64,000 bases of DNA from Algiphilus sp965216485 (lineage in GTDB: Bacteria; Pseudomonadota; Gammaproteobacteria; Nevskiales; Nevskiaceae). The stretch's first letter is position 1. Each line of letters opens with the position of its first letter. Below the pieces are notes generated by a model. That model saw nothing but the letters and a program-made list of their open reading frames with translations. It did no database searches and was not told where the DNA came from. Where the stretch lies: assembly GCF_965216485.1 (NCBI RefSeq), contig NZ_OZ244162.1, positions 2,170,001-2,234,000 of the forward strand. Direction: 5' to 3'. Below, piece after piece: positions 43,896 to 52,157 of the stretch. A program made the translations under genes and the position numbers.

Positions 43896-44609
43896 CTACC
43901 AGCTCAGATCCGATGCCGACAGCGGATGCGTATTGATCCGCGTGTCGCTGATGCGGCCATCCGCCATGTAGAGCACGCGATCCGCCATCTCGGCGATGCC
44001 CGCGTTGTGGGTGATCACGAGCGTGGTCGTGTTCAACCGTCGGTTGGCATCCGACAGCGCTTGCAGCACGACGATGCCGGTGGTGCTGTCGAGCGCCCCG
44101 GTAGGTTCATCGCAGAGCAGCACGGTCGGCTGCTTGGCGATGGCGCGGGCGATGGCCACCCGCTGCTGTTCGCCGCCCGACAACTGCGCGGGGAAGTGGT
44201 GCATCCGCGCCTGCAGGCCAACCAGGGCAAGCGCGTCTTCTGCCGGCATCGGGTTCGGTGCGATGTCCGTCACCAGCATGACGTTCTCCAGCGCCGTCAG
44301 ACTGGGGATGAGGTTGTAGAACTGGAAGACGAAACCCACGTGGTCACGACGATAGCGGGTCAGTTCGCGGTCGGAATGCGCCGTCAGCTCCGCGTCGCCA
44401 AACAGCACCCGACCGGAAGTCGGTGCGTCCAGCCCCCCGAGGATATTCAGCAACGTGGACTTGCCGCAGCCCGATGGCCCCAGGAGCACGACCAGCTCGC
44501 CGCGTGGCAAACGCAGATCGAGCCCGCGCAAGGCATAAACCTTGGACGGGCCGTCTCCGTACGTCTTGGTGAGACCTTCTACGCTGAAGGCATGGTCGAT
44601 TGCGGCCAT
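43896..44609 (-). CDS. ABC transporter ATP-binding protein (MacB/LolD group)
   Basis: 237 residues. Walker A GPSGCGKST (43-51), signature LSGGEQQRVAIARAI, Walker B VLLCDEPTGALDS, H-loop Thr-His (LVITHN). The 'EPTGALDS' form belongs to LolD/MacB/FtsE ATPases. Two bases separate its stop from the permease start, so it is the first gene of the three-gene exporter operon. Confidence 0.95.
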   Translation of the reverse strand: MAAIDHAFSVEGLTKTYGDGPSKVYALRGLDLRLPRGELVVLLGPSGCGKSTLLNILGGLDAPTSGRVLFGDAELTAHSDRELTRYRRDHVGFVFQFYNLIPSLTALENVMLVTDIAPNPMPAEDALALVGLQARMHHFPAQLSGGEQQRVAIARAIAKQPTVLLCDEPTGALDSTTGIVVLQALSDANRRLNTTTLVITHNAGIAEMADRVLYMADGRISDTRINTHPLSASDLSW

Positions 44610-44657
44610 ACACGCACGATAGCGCGCGCTGGCCGAGCCGACATAGACCTAGATCAA

Positions 44658-45569
44658 CTATTCCGCGAGCGCGACACCGGTTCGAGGCGGCACTGGATCG
44701 CGGCTGAAGATGCCCACGATCGGTGTGCCCTGTGCGCGCATGATCGGTTCGATCTCCCGGTGCAGCGCGTGGTAGCGATAGAAGGGCACACGCGGGAAAA
44801 GATGATGGATGGAGTGCAGGTTCTGGCCCAGCCAGAACCATTCCACCGGCTTCATCCAGGTGGGCATGATCAGGCTATTAGTATTGCGATAGCGCGTCGG
44901 GTCCTCATACGGGATATGCGGCCGATAGGCGAACCAATAGGCGGTGAAGAATCCGCCCAGGAAATAGCCAACGACAACCACTGCCAGTGCGCTCAGCGTA
45001 TGCGGCGCCAGCAGCACGAAGGCAAGACGCCAACCCACCGACACGGCAACCTCCGCACAGTAAGCAGCACGTTCGCGGATCGAGGCGGTCGACCAGTGCT
45101 CACGCACGAAGAAGGTGTTCTGCACCCAGAAGAACTTCAGTGTGGTCGCAATCGCTGCAACCGGCCCCTTACCCATGCCGCTGACCATGTAATCCGGGTC
45201 CTTGTCGGGCTGGTTGGTGAAGCGGTGATGGGTGAAGTGCTCCACGCGGTGTGAGGTGAAGGGCACCATGATGAAGGGCGCTACCAGATAGCCGCAGAGG
45301 TCGTTCAACCACTGCAGTCGGTCATTGCGACCATTGATGTTGCCGTGCACGGCCTCGTGCAGCGGCGTGTAGGCGAAGTAGGTCAGCCCGGCGAGGATCA
45401 GAGTGGCCATCCAGCCCGGCAGCAGGCCTGCGGCAAACAATCCCAGATTGGCCACCACGCCGACGAGCACCCCTGCAACAAGACCCACGGTGGGCCAGCA
45501 CACCGCACCCATATGCTTCTGGGCAGCAGTGATCGCCTGCTTGTTGAGCGTCGCAAGATCGTCGGTCAT
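44658..45569 (-). CDS. membrane fatty-acid desaturase
   Basis: 303 residues. Integral-membrane diiron desaturase with three His boxes: LHEAVHGN (H-x3-H type, 67-74), HRVEHFTHHRFTN and QNLHSIHHLFPRVPFYRYH. Hydrophobic pairs of helices separate them. Close to the fatty-acid desaturase/beta-carotene hydroxylase group; acyl chain length and double-bond position unknown. AAGGAGA before ATG 45569. Divergent from an AraC regulator with a 129-base shared region that holds 21-bp direct repeats. Confidence 0.92.
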   Translation of the reverse strand: MTDDLATLNKQAITAAQKHMGAVCWPTVGLVAGVLVGVVANLGLFAAGLLPGWMATLILAGLTYFAYTPLHEAVHGNINGRNDRLQWLNDLCGYLVAPFIMVPFTSHRVEHFTHHRFTNQPDKDPDYMVSGMGKGPVAAIATTLKFFWVQNTFFVREHWSTASIRERAAYCAEVAVSVGWRLAFVLLAPHTLSALAVVVVGYFLGGFFTAYWFAYRPHIPYEDPTRYRNTNSLIMPTWMKPVEWFWLGQNLHSIHHLFPRVPFYRYHALHREIEPIMRAQGTPIVGIFSRDPVPPRTGVALAE

Positions 45570-45637
45570 TGGTGTGTCTCCTTTCTGGAATGATCGCCAC
45601 TCTAGGGGGCGACTCGCGCGTCGAACAGGACAGAAAC

Positions 45638-45670
45638 GGCCATTCGCCATGCACCTTTGGCCACTCGGGC
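45638..45670. promoter_or_regulatory. direct repeats with 21-bp period between desaturase and AraC gene
   Basis: GGCCATTCGCCA (45638-45649) and GGCCACTCGGGC (45659-45670) share GGCCA-TCG at 8 of the first 9 positions and start 21 bases apart. The CGCCAT of the first copy is also in both repeats at the alkB/AraC region. Candidate AraC-type operator. Confidence 0.5.
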
Positions 45671-45698
45671 CAAAGCGGGTGTGCACTACAATCGGGCA

Positions 45699-46727
45699 AT
45701 GTCGCAACAGGACGCGATTCTCCACCCGGTCGTCATCGGCCAGGTGATGATCAATTTCGCCGCGCGCCACGGCGTGGACCAGGAAACCTGCCTGCTGGGC
45801 ACGGGTATCACCGAAGCCGAATTGCAGGATGGCGAGGCCCTGATCACGCGTGGGCAGGAGATGCGGCTGCTCGAGAACATCATGCTGGCGCTACCAGAGG
45901 TGCCGGCACTCGGCTTCGAACTCGGTCTGCAGTACAGCATTGCCACTTTCGGAATCTGGGGCTTCGCTCTGCGCACCAGCCGCACCCTGCGTGATGCCAT
46001 TGCTGTTGCGACGCGCTATCTGCCCCTGAGTACGGCCTACTGCCGCGTGGAGGCCTTCGAGGATGGCGAACGCTTCGGCATTGGCATGGATCCACAGCCG
46101 ATCCCACGCCATCTGCGCCCGCTGCTGCTGGAACGCGACATGGCGACCGGCCTCAATCTGCTCAATGAACTCGGTCTTGCCGGCATTCGGGTGGCGGCGT
46201 TGGAATTTCAGGGGCCACCGCCCGAATACGCAGCGCGGATGGAAAGCCTCTGCGGCTTTGCGCCACGGTTTCACTGCCCGCACAACGCGCTTTTGGTACG
46301 CCGTGAAGATGCCGATCGTCCCTTGCCCATGTACGACCCGCATCTGGTACGCATGCTTGATGACCAGTGCCGGGCCCAGTTGCAACGCCGGCAGTTGAGC
46401 GGGGTCGCCGGGCAGGTGCGGCAGCAATTGCTCGGTGCCGCAGGCCTGGTTGCATCCTTGGAGGATGTTGCCAGCGCGCTGGCCATGTCATCACGCAGCC
46501 TGCGTCGCAAGCTCGATCAGGAAGGAACCAGCTTTCGCGCCCTGGTCGAGGAAGAGCGCCGGCAACTGGCATTGCAGCTGCTGGAAGGCAGCGACATGAA
46601 GCTGGACGAACTCGCGATTCACCTCGGCTACACCGACACCGCCAGCTTCACGCGCGCGGTGCGGCGCTGGACGGGGCAGTCGCCCGGGCAGTATCGCAAG
46701 GCCTATCGCGATGGCCCGGTAGGCTGA
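45699..46727 (+). CDS. AraC family regulator, divergent from desaturase
   Basis: 342 residues, same architecture as the regulator at 28018: N-terminal arabinose-binding-like domain (GIWGFALRTSRTLRDAIAVA near 84-103, a conserved block), C-terminal HTH pair SLEDVASALAMSSRSLRRKL and KLDELAIHLGYTDTASFTRA, ending PGQYRKAYR. TACAAT lies 7 bases before the ATG, suggesting a leaderless or very short leader message. The likely target is the divergent desaturase and perhaps the downstream steroid-reductase-like gene. Confidence 0.93.
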   Translation: MSQQDAILHPVVIGQVMINFAARHGVDQETCLLGTGITEAELQDGEALITRGQEMRLLENIMLALPEVPALGFELGLQYSIATFGIWGFALRTSRTLRDAIAVATRYLPLSTAYCRVEAFEDGERFGIGMDPQPIPRHLRPLLLERDMATGLNLLNELGLAGIRVAALEFQGPPPEYAARMESLCGFAPRFHCPHNALLVRREDADRPLPMYDPHLVRMLDDQCRAQLQRRQLSGVAGQVRQQLLGAAGLVASLEDVASALAMSSRSLRRKLDQEGTSFRALVEEERRQLALQLLEGSDMKLDELAIHLGYTDTASFTRAVRRWTGQSPGQYRKAYRDGPVG

Positions 46728-46754
46728 GCCCTTGTACGTGGCCGGGTCCATGCC

Positions 46755-47537
46755 ATGACGGCCGCCGACTGGCATCAGTTACTCCTGATCGGCTTCGGCG
46801 TCGCCTCCGTCGCGGTCTTTGTCACGTTGCGCTGGGGAACGAAGACGGCCTATGGCCGCCATGACACGGGGCAGAGTGCCTGGTGGTGGGGACCGCGCGT
46901 TCCCACACGCGCCGCCTGGGTCCTGATGGAAATGCCGGCGTCGCTGGCTTTTGCCGCATTCTTCTTCCTGGGCGACCGCGCGCTTGAAGCGGCGCCGCTG
47001 GTGTTTCTCGCGTTATGGCAGGCGCACTATCTCCAGCGCAGCTTTATTTATCCATTCCGTTGACGACTGAAGCCGGGCGATCGCAGCCCGCTGCTCATTC
47101 CGGTGCTGGCTTTCACCACCAATGTGGGGATTGCCTTCATCAATGCCTCGGTGCTGTCGTGGAGCAGCATCGGCGACTACGACGGCAACTGGCTGCAGGA
47201 TCCGCGCTTTGTTGTTGGCGTGCTGATCTTCGTGACCGGCTACGTCATCAATCGCAAGGCCGACGCCATGCTCGCCGCACTGCGTAGTTCCGGCCACGGG
47301 GGATATCGCATTCCGCGCGGTTGGCTGTTTGAGCGGGTGTCCTGTCCGAATTACCTCGGAGAGTTTCTGATCTGGATCGGCTGGGCGGTCGCGACCTGGT
47401 CACTGGCCGGGGCCGTCTTTGCGTTATGGACGGTGGCCAATCTCCTGCCACGCGCCCTGAGTCACCACGCCTGGTACCGCGCGCAGTTTCCGGACTATCC
47501 GACCGCGCGCAAGGCGGTCATTCCGGGCGTGCTGTAG
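46755..47537 (+). pseudogene. steroid 5-alpha-reductase-like (DUF1295) membrane protein with in-frame TGA
   Basis: 260 codons with one internal stop. First part MTAADWHQ... to HYLQRSFIYPFR; then TGA at 47061-47063; then RLKPGDRSPLLIPVLAFTTN continues in the same frame to GYRIPRGWLFERVSCPNYLG, EFLIWIGWAVATWSLAGA and the C-terminal SHHAWYRAQFPDYPTARKAV. All this is the 3-oxo-5-alpha-steroid 4-dehydrogenase fold, which reduces enone bonds in sterol or fatty acyl chains in the membrane. Relatives read Leu at this place (YPFRLR), so TTG to TGA by one base change fits. It is 27 bases after the AraC gene. Confidence 0.8.
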
Positions 47538-48633
47538 ACCGAGGCGCGGCCTCGCCACCGCCCCCAGCCGAGACGCTGGGCTGGTGCAGACGGCCGTGGC
47601 AGGCTTCGCCGACGTAGAAAGCGGGCTTGGTGCCGGGAAAGGCCCAGAAGGGCGTCATCTCGGAGGACGGGAACAGATTCGGAAAGCGCGGATCGCGCGC
47701 CGAAGGCCCGGCGATGGTTTTTTCCTGCACCATCGAGATGTATTGATCGACCGCGTTCTCCAGCGTATTGCCGTTGATGATGACCTCGGTACCGATCGTC
47801 TTAGCGTAGTCCGCGACGCCGGCCGCGGTGGACAGCAGCGGCGCGTAAGCATCCACGCTGACCCCGTTCTCGCTGGTGACCCAGAGACCCTCATCGGTGT
47901 GCACCACGATGGAATGGTTGCCCTCGGTATGGCCTGGGGTGTGCACCAGTGCCACGCCGTCACCAAGCTGGATGGAGCCTTCGAAGCAGTGCACGCGGGA
48001 TGCCGGCACACCCGCAACGCCATTCGGGCAGTACCAGTCCGCCTGATAGGGGTTCAGGTCCTGCGCCGATTCCCATTCCTGACGGTGCACCAGCAGCTTG
48101 GCATTCGGGAAATAAGCGTCTTCCTCGTCGCTGCCCAGCCATCGCCTGACATCCTGGGTATGCAGATGGTCGTAGGTGATGTAGTCGACATCCTCCGGCT
48201 GCAGGCCGATACGCTCCAGCACCTCCGGCACGGTGGCGTGACGCTTGACGATCCATTGCGTCACGGCATTCGGCGTGCGGTCTGCAATGCGCCGGAAGAA
48301 AGGAGTTTCAATGCCGCGCTCATGATCCGACGGCGAGACGAGCAGGGTCTTCAGGCCATCTGGCGTGTCGAACTGCACCACGAACATCCGATTGCGCAGA
48401 TGCAGAAACTCCACGAAGCGCTCGCGCGAGAAGGCATTGCGCAAGCCGTAGCGCGTGGGGTAGGGGACCGTAACGAGATCGAAACTCTGGAAGTAGCGCA
48501 CCTTGGGCCCGGCCAGCAAAGCCTTGCGGAAGGCTTCAGCCGCTGCGCGAGTGTCTTCAACCCGCGCCTGCTGGCCAGCGGCCCTGCGCGTGTCGTCGAA
48601 ATGCTTGATCGCTGTGAATTGGTGCATAGCCAT
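47518..48633 (-). CDS. metallo-beta-lactamase-fold hydrolase (lactonase-like)
   Basis: 371 residues, no signal peptide. MBL fold: RMFVVQFDTPDGLKTLLVSP, then DYITYDHLHTQDVRRWLGSD where the usual H-x-H-x-D-H is H156-L-H158-T-Q-D161; then KLLVHRQEWESA, ALVHTPGHTEGNHSIVV (His ligand region). Resembles AHL-lactonase-like relatives annotated as MBL hydrolases, but the metal site differs from the canonical one. Overlaps the 3' end of the convergent steroid-reductase-like gene by 20 bases. Confidence 0.8.
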   Translation of the reverse strand: MAMHQFTAIKHFDDTRRAAGQQARVEDTRAAAEAFRKALLAGPKVRYFQSFDLVTVPYPTRYGLRNAFSRERFVEFLHLRNRMFVVQFDTPDGLKTLLVSPSDHERGIETPFFRRIADRTPNAVTQWIVKRHATVPEVLERIGLQPEDVDYITYDHLHTQDVRRWLGSDEEDAYFPNAKLLVHRQEWESAQDLNPYQADWYCPNGVAGVPASRVHCFEGSIQLGDGVALVHTPGHTEGNHSIVVHTDEGLWVTSENGVSVDAYAPLLSTAAGVADYAKTIGTEVIINGNTLENAVDQYISMVQEKTIAGPSARDPRFPNLFPSSEMTPFWAFPGTKPAFYVGEACHGRLHQPSVSAGGGGEAAPRSTARPE

Positions 48634-49037
48634 GTCTCGGAGGTGAACCGGGGCGCCTCAGCAAGGAGGTTGCCACGGTGCAGGCACTCGGGCCTGCACG
48701 TCGGGATCCAGAATGATGGCTGTCATTGTGCCAATTCCAGCTCCCCGCGTTCGATGCATGGGGAATGGCCTTTGCGCCGGTGGCGCTGCAACTCGGAAAC
48801 CGTTCATCCCAATAGGCCCTGTTTCCGGCGCGCCCCAGAAACCCGTGGCGATTCCGCAAAAAGAAGCCCCGCAATGGGGCTGAGAGGGAGGAGAGGAAAT
48901 GTGGAGCGCCAGTCCGGCGCCTTTTATTTACCCGACTTATAACTTATTCCCCTGACTCCCTCAAGGCAGTCGGTGAAGGTCTGCAGCATTCACGCATGCT
49001 CTCACGGTGTAACAGCGTCTTAACCACCCGTCGCGAT
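48634..49037. other. 404-base stretch without a gene
   Basis: Between the MBL gene (start 48633, minus) and the end of the P450 pseudogene. It contains the terminator at 48857-48881 and presumably the MBL promoter. Frames here lack family-like sequence. Confidence 0.6.
48857..48881 (-). terminator. intrinsic terminator of the P450 gene
   Basis: On the minus strand AGCCCC-ATTGC-GGGGCT is followed by TCTTTTT: a six-pair GC-rich stem and a U tract, about 155 bases past the P450 stop. Confidence 0.75.
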
Positions 49038-50449
49038 TTACCTCATCTGTCCTGTAGCGGTCTCCGTCGCCTGCATCTTCGCGTCATGTCGCGAGTGCAG
49101 TCGCACCCGTAAACCGTCAGGAACCAAGGTGAAGGCCATGCGCTCGGAGGTGTCTGCGTCTCCGACCTCTTCCATCCAGAAGTTGCGCGCAAACATGCTG
49201 GCAACGGAGCGGATCTCCATCGTTGCAAGGTTCTTGCCGGGGCACATACGGGGGCCGCCACCAAAGGGCATGGGCGGCTGGGTGGCGAATTTCTTATGCT
49301 TGCCAAGCCACCGGTCCGGAAGAAACTGCGCCGCATCGTAGGGGCGCGCAGCGAGCACAACACATCGGTTCCCGCGGGTACGGAGACATCACCAATCTGA
49401 GCATCCTGACTGGCGCACAGGAAGAGCAGGGGGGCGACAGGCTTGAGGCGCAGCGTCTCGATCATCACCGCATCGATGCATCCCAACGCATCGCCATCCT
49501 GGAGTTCGGACCACAGCATCCGCTCCCCGAGCACGGCATCTACCCGATCCTGCAATTGACGCTGCGCCATGAGGTTGCGACACAGCAGATGGATCATCCA
49601 GGCGAGGGTATTCGCCGTGGTGTCCTCGCCGGCGAGCAGCGCCGTGAGCGTATTGCCCAGGATTTCCTCGTCGGTGAAGGCCGAGCCATCATCATCGCGT
49701 GCGACGATCAGTGCTTCCAGCAGATTCTGTGGTGCTTGCTGGCGGGCTGGATCGTCGGCAAGCCGTTGGCGGGCTTCGCCAATGATGCCGTTGACGTAGT
49801 CCTTGACCACCTGCATCGCATGATCGAGTGCCCGGTCCTTGGGCAACTTGAAGTAGCGCCAGTAGGGCACTGGCGCTGCCAGTCGATCATTGATCGCCTG
49901 GAAAATCTGAGCCAGATAACCCTGAATGCGATCCCCCTCTGTTTCCAGCGTATTGCTCTCCACACCGAAGGCGAAGCGCGTGGTGACATCCACGGTGTAG
50001 CGCATCAGATCATCTTGCACATCCACGGCCTCGCAACGATGCGCGGCCCGTTCCCAACGGGCGTACAGCCGCTTCGTGGTCTCGGTCAGCGTGTCGAAGA
50101 AGGGCCGCACCTGATGCGCATTCAAGGCCTTCATCCAGGCACGACGCTGCCGGCGCCAGGCTTCGCCCTCTGCCGAGAACAGTCCGTTGATGCCGAGCTC
50201 GTGTGCGATGCCCTCAAGGGCGGTCAGGCGGCGGAAGCGTTCCGGGCGATCGCGCATGATGGCGTTGATCTGCTCCGGGTTGGAGACCAGGATGCCGTCA
50301 CGCGGGCCCAGGCGAACCCGGCAGAGCGAACCATAGCGGTGGGACCACTCCTCGATGACGCGGTGCAGGTTGTCAGGCCGGATTTCCAGCGCATTGCCCA
50401 CAAGGGGGAGGGCGCGGGGGCCGGGGAGGTCGGCGAGAGAGCGGGACAT
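49038..50449 (-). pseudogene. cytochrome P450, disrupted by a frameshift near the heme region
   Basis: From ATG 50449 the frame codes a P450: SLADLPGPRALPLVGNALEI, I-helix LLAGEDTTANTLAWM, K-helix ETLRLKP, VSVPAGTDV. It then shifts. The heme block PFGGGPRMCPGKNLA and PDRWLGKHKKF lie in the next frame (ending 49038), out of phase with the first part, which otherwise runs into nonsense. The change lies near 49345-49375, and the stretch between GTDV and the PDRW block is about eight residues shorter than in typical P450s. Without repair the product lacks the Cys ligand, so it cannot be functional as read. Confidence 0.82.
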
Positions 50450-50589
50450 GACTGCGCAGGCTCTGAAAAGAGAGGAGGCGAAGGGTGCGGCAACCGTCGT
50501 ACACATTCAACTGGCGCCCCACTGACGTTGCGAAAGCCTTGCCTGACTCACTACGCTGCCCCATTGCAGGAATACTAGGCCACACGGCG

Positions 50590-51279
50590 ATGCCCCAGAA
50601 CCTCAATGCAGAACTCGACCGGCCGTTGCGCGTGGAGACGCTGGCCATGGACTGGTCACCCAGCCCCAGCGGCACGGTATGGCGCAAACGCGTCCACCGG
50701 GCTGGACCGGAAGAAGCGGGGCAGGTGACCTCGGTTGTCCGCTACGAGCCGCACGCCTCCTTTCCCATGCACGATCATCCCGACGGCGAAGAGATTCTGG
50801 TGCTGGACGGCGTCTTCTCCGATGAGCACGGCGACTGGCCCGCGGGCAGCTATCTGCTGCATCCCGAGGGCTTTCGCCACACGCCCTTCTCGAAACGCGG
50901 CTGCCTGCTCTTCGTCAAGCTACGGCAGTATCCCGGCATCCAACGTCAATACGTGGCCTGTCAGATCGAGGACCTCCCATGGCAGCCCGGTGAGGACGAC
51001 GGCGTCGAGCACAAATGCCTCTACCGGCAGGAAGGCTTCAGCGACGAAAGCTGGCTGGAGCGCTGGGCACCCGGCACGGAGGTGGCAGGACGCGCCTACC
51101 CCCTAGGCGCTGAATTCTTCGTGATCGAAGGCGCACTGCAAACCCAAGACGGCGAACTGAATACCAACGCCTGGATGCGCTTGCCCGCGGGCTCCACATT
51201 GACTGCTGCCAGCGACCAGGGCTGCACGCTCTACATCAAGCGCGGCGGGCTGCGGTACTTGTTGGCAGAGGAGGGATAA
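50590..51279 (+). CDS. ChrR-like cupin protein (two cupin modules)
   Basis: 229 residues. Two double-stranded beta-helix modules: first HDHPDGEEILVLDGVFSDEH with GSYLLHPEGFRHTPF (metal His/Glu set complete); second AEFFVIEGALQTQDGELN with AGSTLTAA (metal His lost). ChrR-like cupins without the anti-sigma domain; functions include dioxygenase or binding roles. ATG 50590 is chosen since residues upstream are not family-like. Divergent from the P450. Confidence 0.82.
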   Translation: MPQNLNAELDRPLRVETLAMDWSPSPSGTVWRKRVHRAGPEEAGQVTSVVRYEPHASFPMHDHPDGEEILVLDGVFSDEHGDWPAGSYLLHPEGFRHTPFSKRGCLLFVKLRQYPGIQRQYVACQIEDLPWQPGEDDGVEHKCLYRQEGFSDESWLERWAPGTEVAGRAYPLGAEFFVIEGALQTQDGELNTNAWMRLPAGSTLTAASDQGCTLYIKRGGLRYLLAEEG

Positions 51280-51368
51280 GCGCATCCGTAAGGAGCGACC
51301 ACCAGCCGAAGCGAAAGGGGTCAGCTATTCGTACTGTGCGTGGCTGTCATCAGCGAGGTTCTGATGAG

Positions 51369-51444
51369 TGGTGGGTCGTGTTGGATTCGAACCAACGACC
51401 TACGGATTAAAAGTCCGCTGCTCTACCGGCTGAGCTAACGACCC
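51369..51444 (-). tRNA. tRNA-Lys (anticodon TTT)
   Basis: 76 nt including an encoded CCA. On the minus strand GGGTCGT (5') pairs with ACGACCC (3'); D arm TAGCTCAGCCGGTAGAGC; anticodon loop CTTTTAA with TTT; T arm GGTTCGAATCC. It follows dksA by 60 bases. Confidence 0.98.
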
Positions 51445-51504
51445 ACGGGAGGCGCGTATTTTAAGCGCCGCTACGCATTGGCGCTTTGCGCTGCGAAAAC
51501 GCGG

Positions 51505-51993
51505 TCAGCGATCGCGATACTGGGCTTCGATGTGCTCGTTGTGACCCTTGACGTCCACGCAGACCGTGGCTGTCGGACGCGCCAACAAGCGGGGGATGCC
51601 AATCGGTTCGCCAGTCTCTTCGCAGTAGCCGTATTCGTGATCGACGATGCGGCGCAGGGCTTCGTCCACCTTGCGCAGCAGCAAGGATTCACGCTCGCGC
51701 AGACGCAGGTCGAGCCAGTGCTCTTCCTCTGCGCTGGCACGATCAGCCGGGTCAGCGAAGGTTTCGCGCGCGTTGAGACGTGCCTTCACGTCCATCTCGC
51801 GGGCGAGGACTTCTTCCCGGATCTTGAGGAGACGCTGACGGAAGAACTCGAGCTGCACCGGGTTCATGTAGTCGTCTTCGGACATCGCCCGAATATCGTC
51901 TTCCGTGAGTTTGGAGACATCCGTGGTCGCGGCGTCTTTCGCCTTCGCGGAACTACGCTTCGTTGCGCTCTTCTTCGCTACCGTCTTCGTCAT
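51505..51993 (-). CDS. dksA: RNA-polymerase-binding transcription factor DksA, degenerate zinc finger
   Basis: 162 residues. Lys/Ala/Thr-rich N-terminal extension (1-25), then the DksA coiled coil with FRQRLLKIREEVLAREMDVK and the acidic-tip AlaAsp region ADPADRAS. The zinc finger reads YCEETGEPIGIPRLLARPTA followed by TVCVDVKGHNE: of four Cys only the first of each pair is left (CxxT and CxxV). DksA binds the RNAP secondary channel and works with ppGpp. tRNA-Lys follows on the same strand. Confidence 0.95.
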   Translation of the reverse strand: MTKTVAKKSATKRSSAKAKDAATTDVSKLTEDDIRAMSEDDYMNPVQLEFFRQRLLKIREEVLAREMDVKARLNARETFADPADRASAEEEHWLDLRLRERESLLLRKVDEALRRIVDHEYGYCEETGEPIGIPRLLARPTATVCVDVKGHNEHIEAQYRDR

Positions 51994-52157
51994 TCTTCAA
52001 TGCAATCCATGGCGGGAGGCTTGGGGCGCCTCCGAAACCGAGCGCCGCGTTATACACCCCTACAGTAGGCCGGTCAATTCCTTACGTCATGGTTGCAGAG
52101 GCATGCCTGTGATAGGCAACGCGCCCCTGGCGAACGCGACCGACCCTTGCCTGCAGC

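Noticed and set aside
47061..47090. TGA followed by a small hairpin as a selenocysteine site
   Set aside because: Homologues carry Leu, not Cys or Sec, at this place, and the hairpin (five pairs) is a weak match to a bacterial SECIS element.
48557..48874. Minus-strand frame before the MBL gene
   Set aside because: It overlaps the MBL start in another frame, ends across a terminator and has no family-like sequence.
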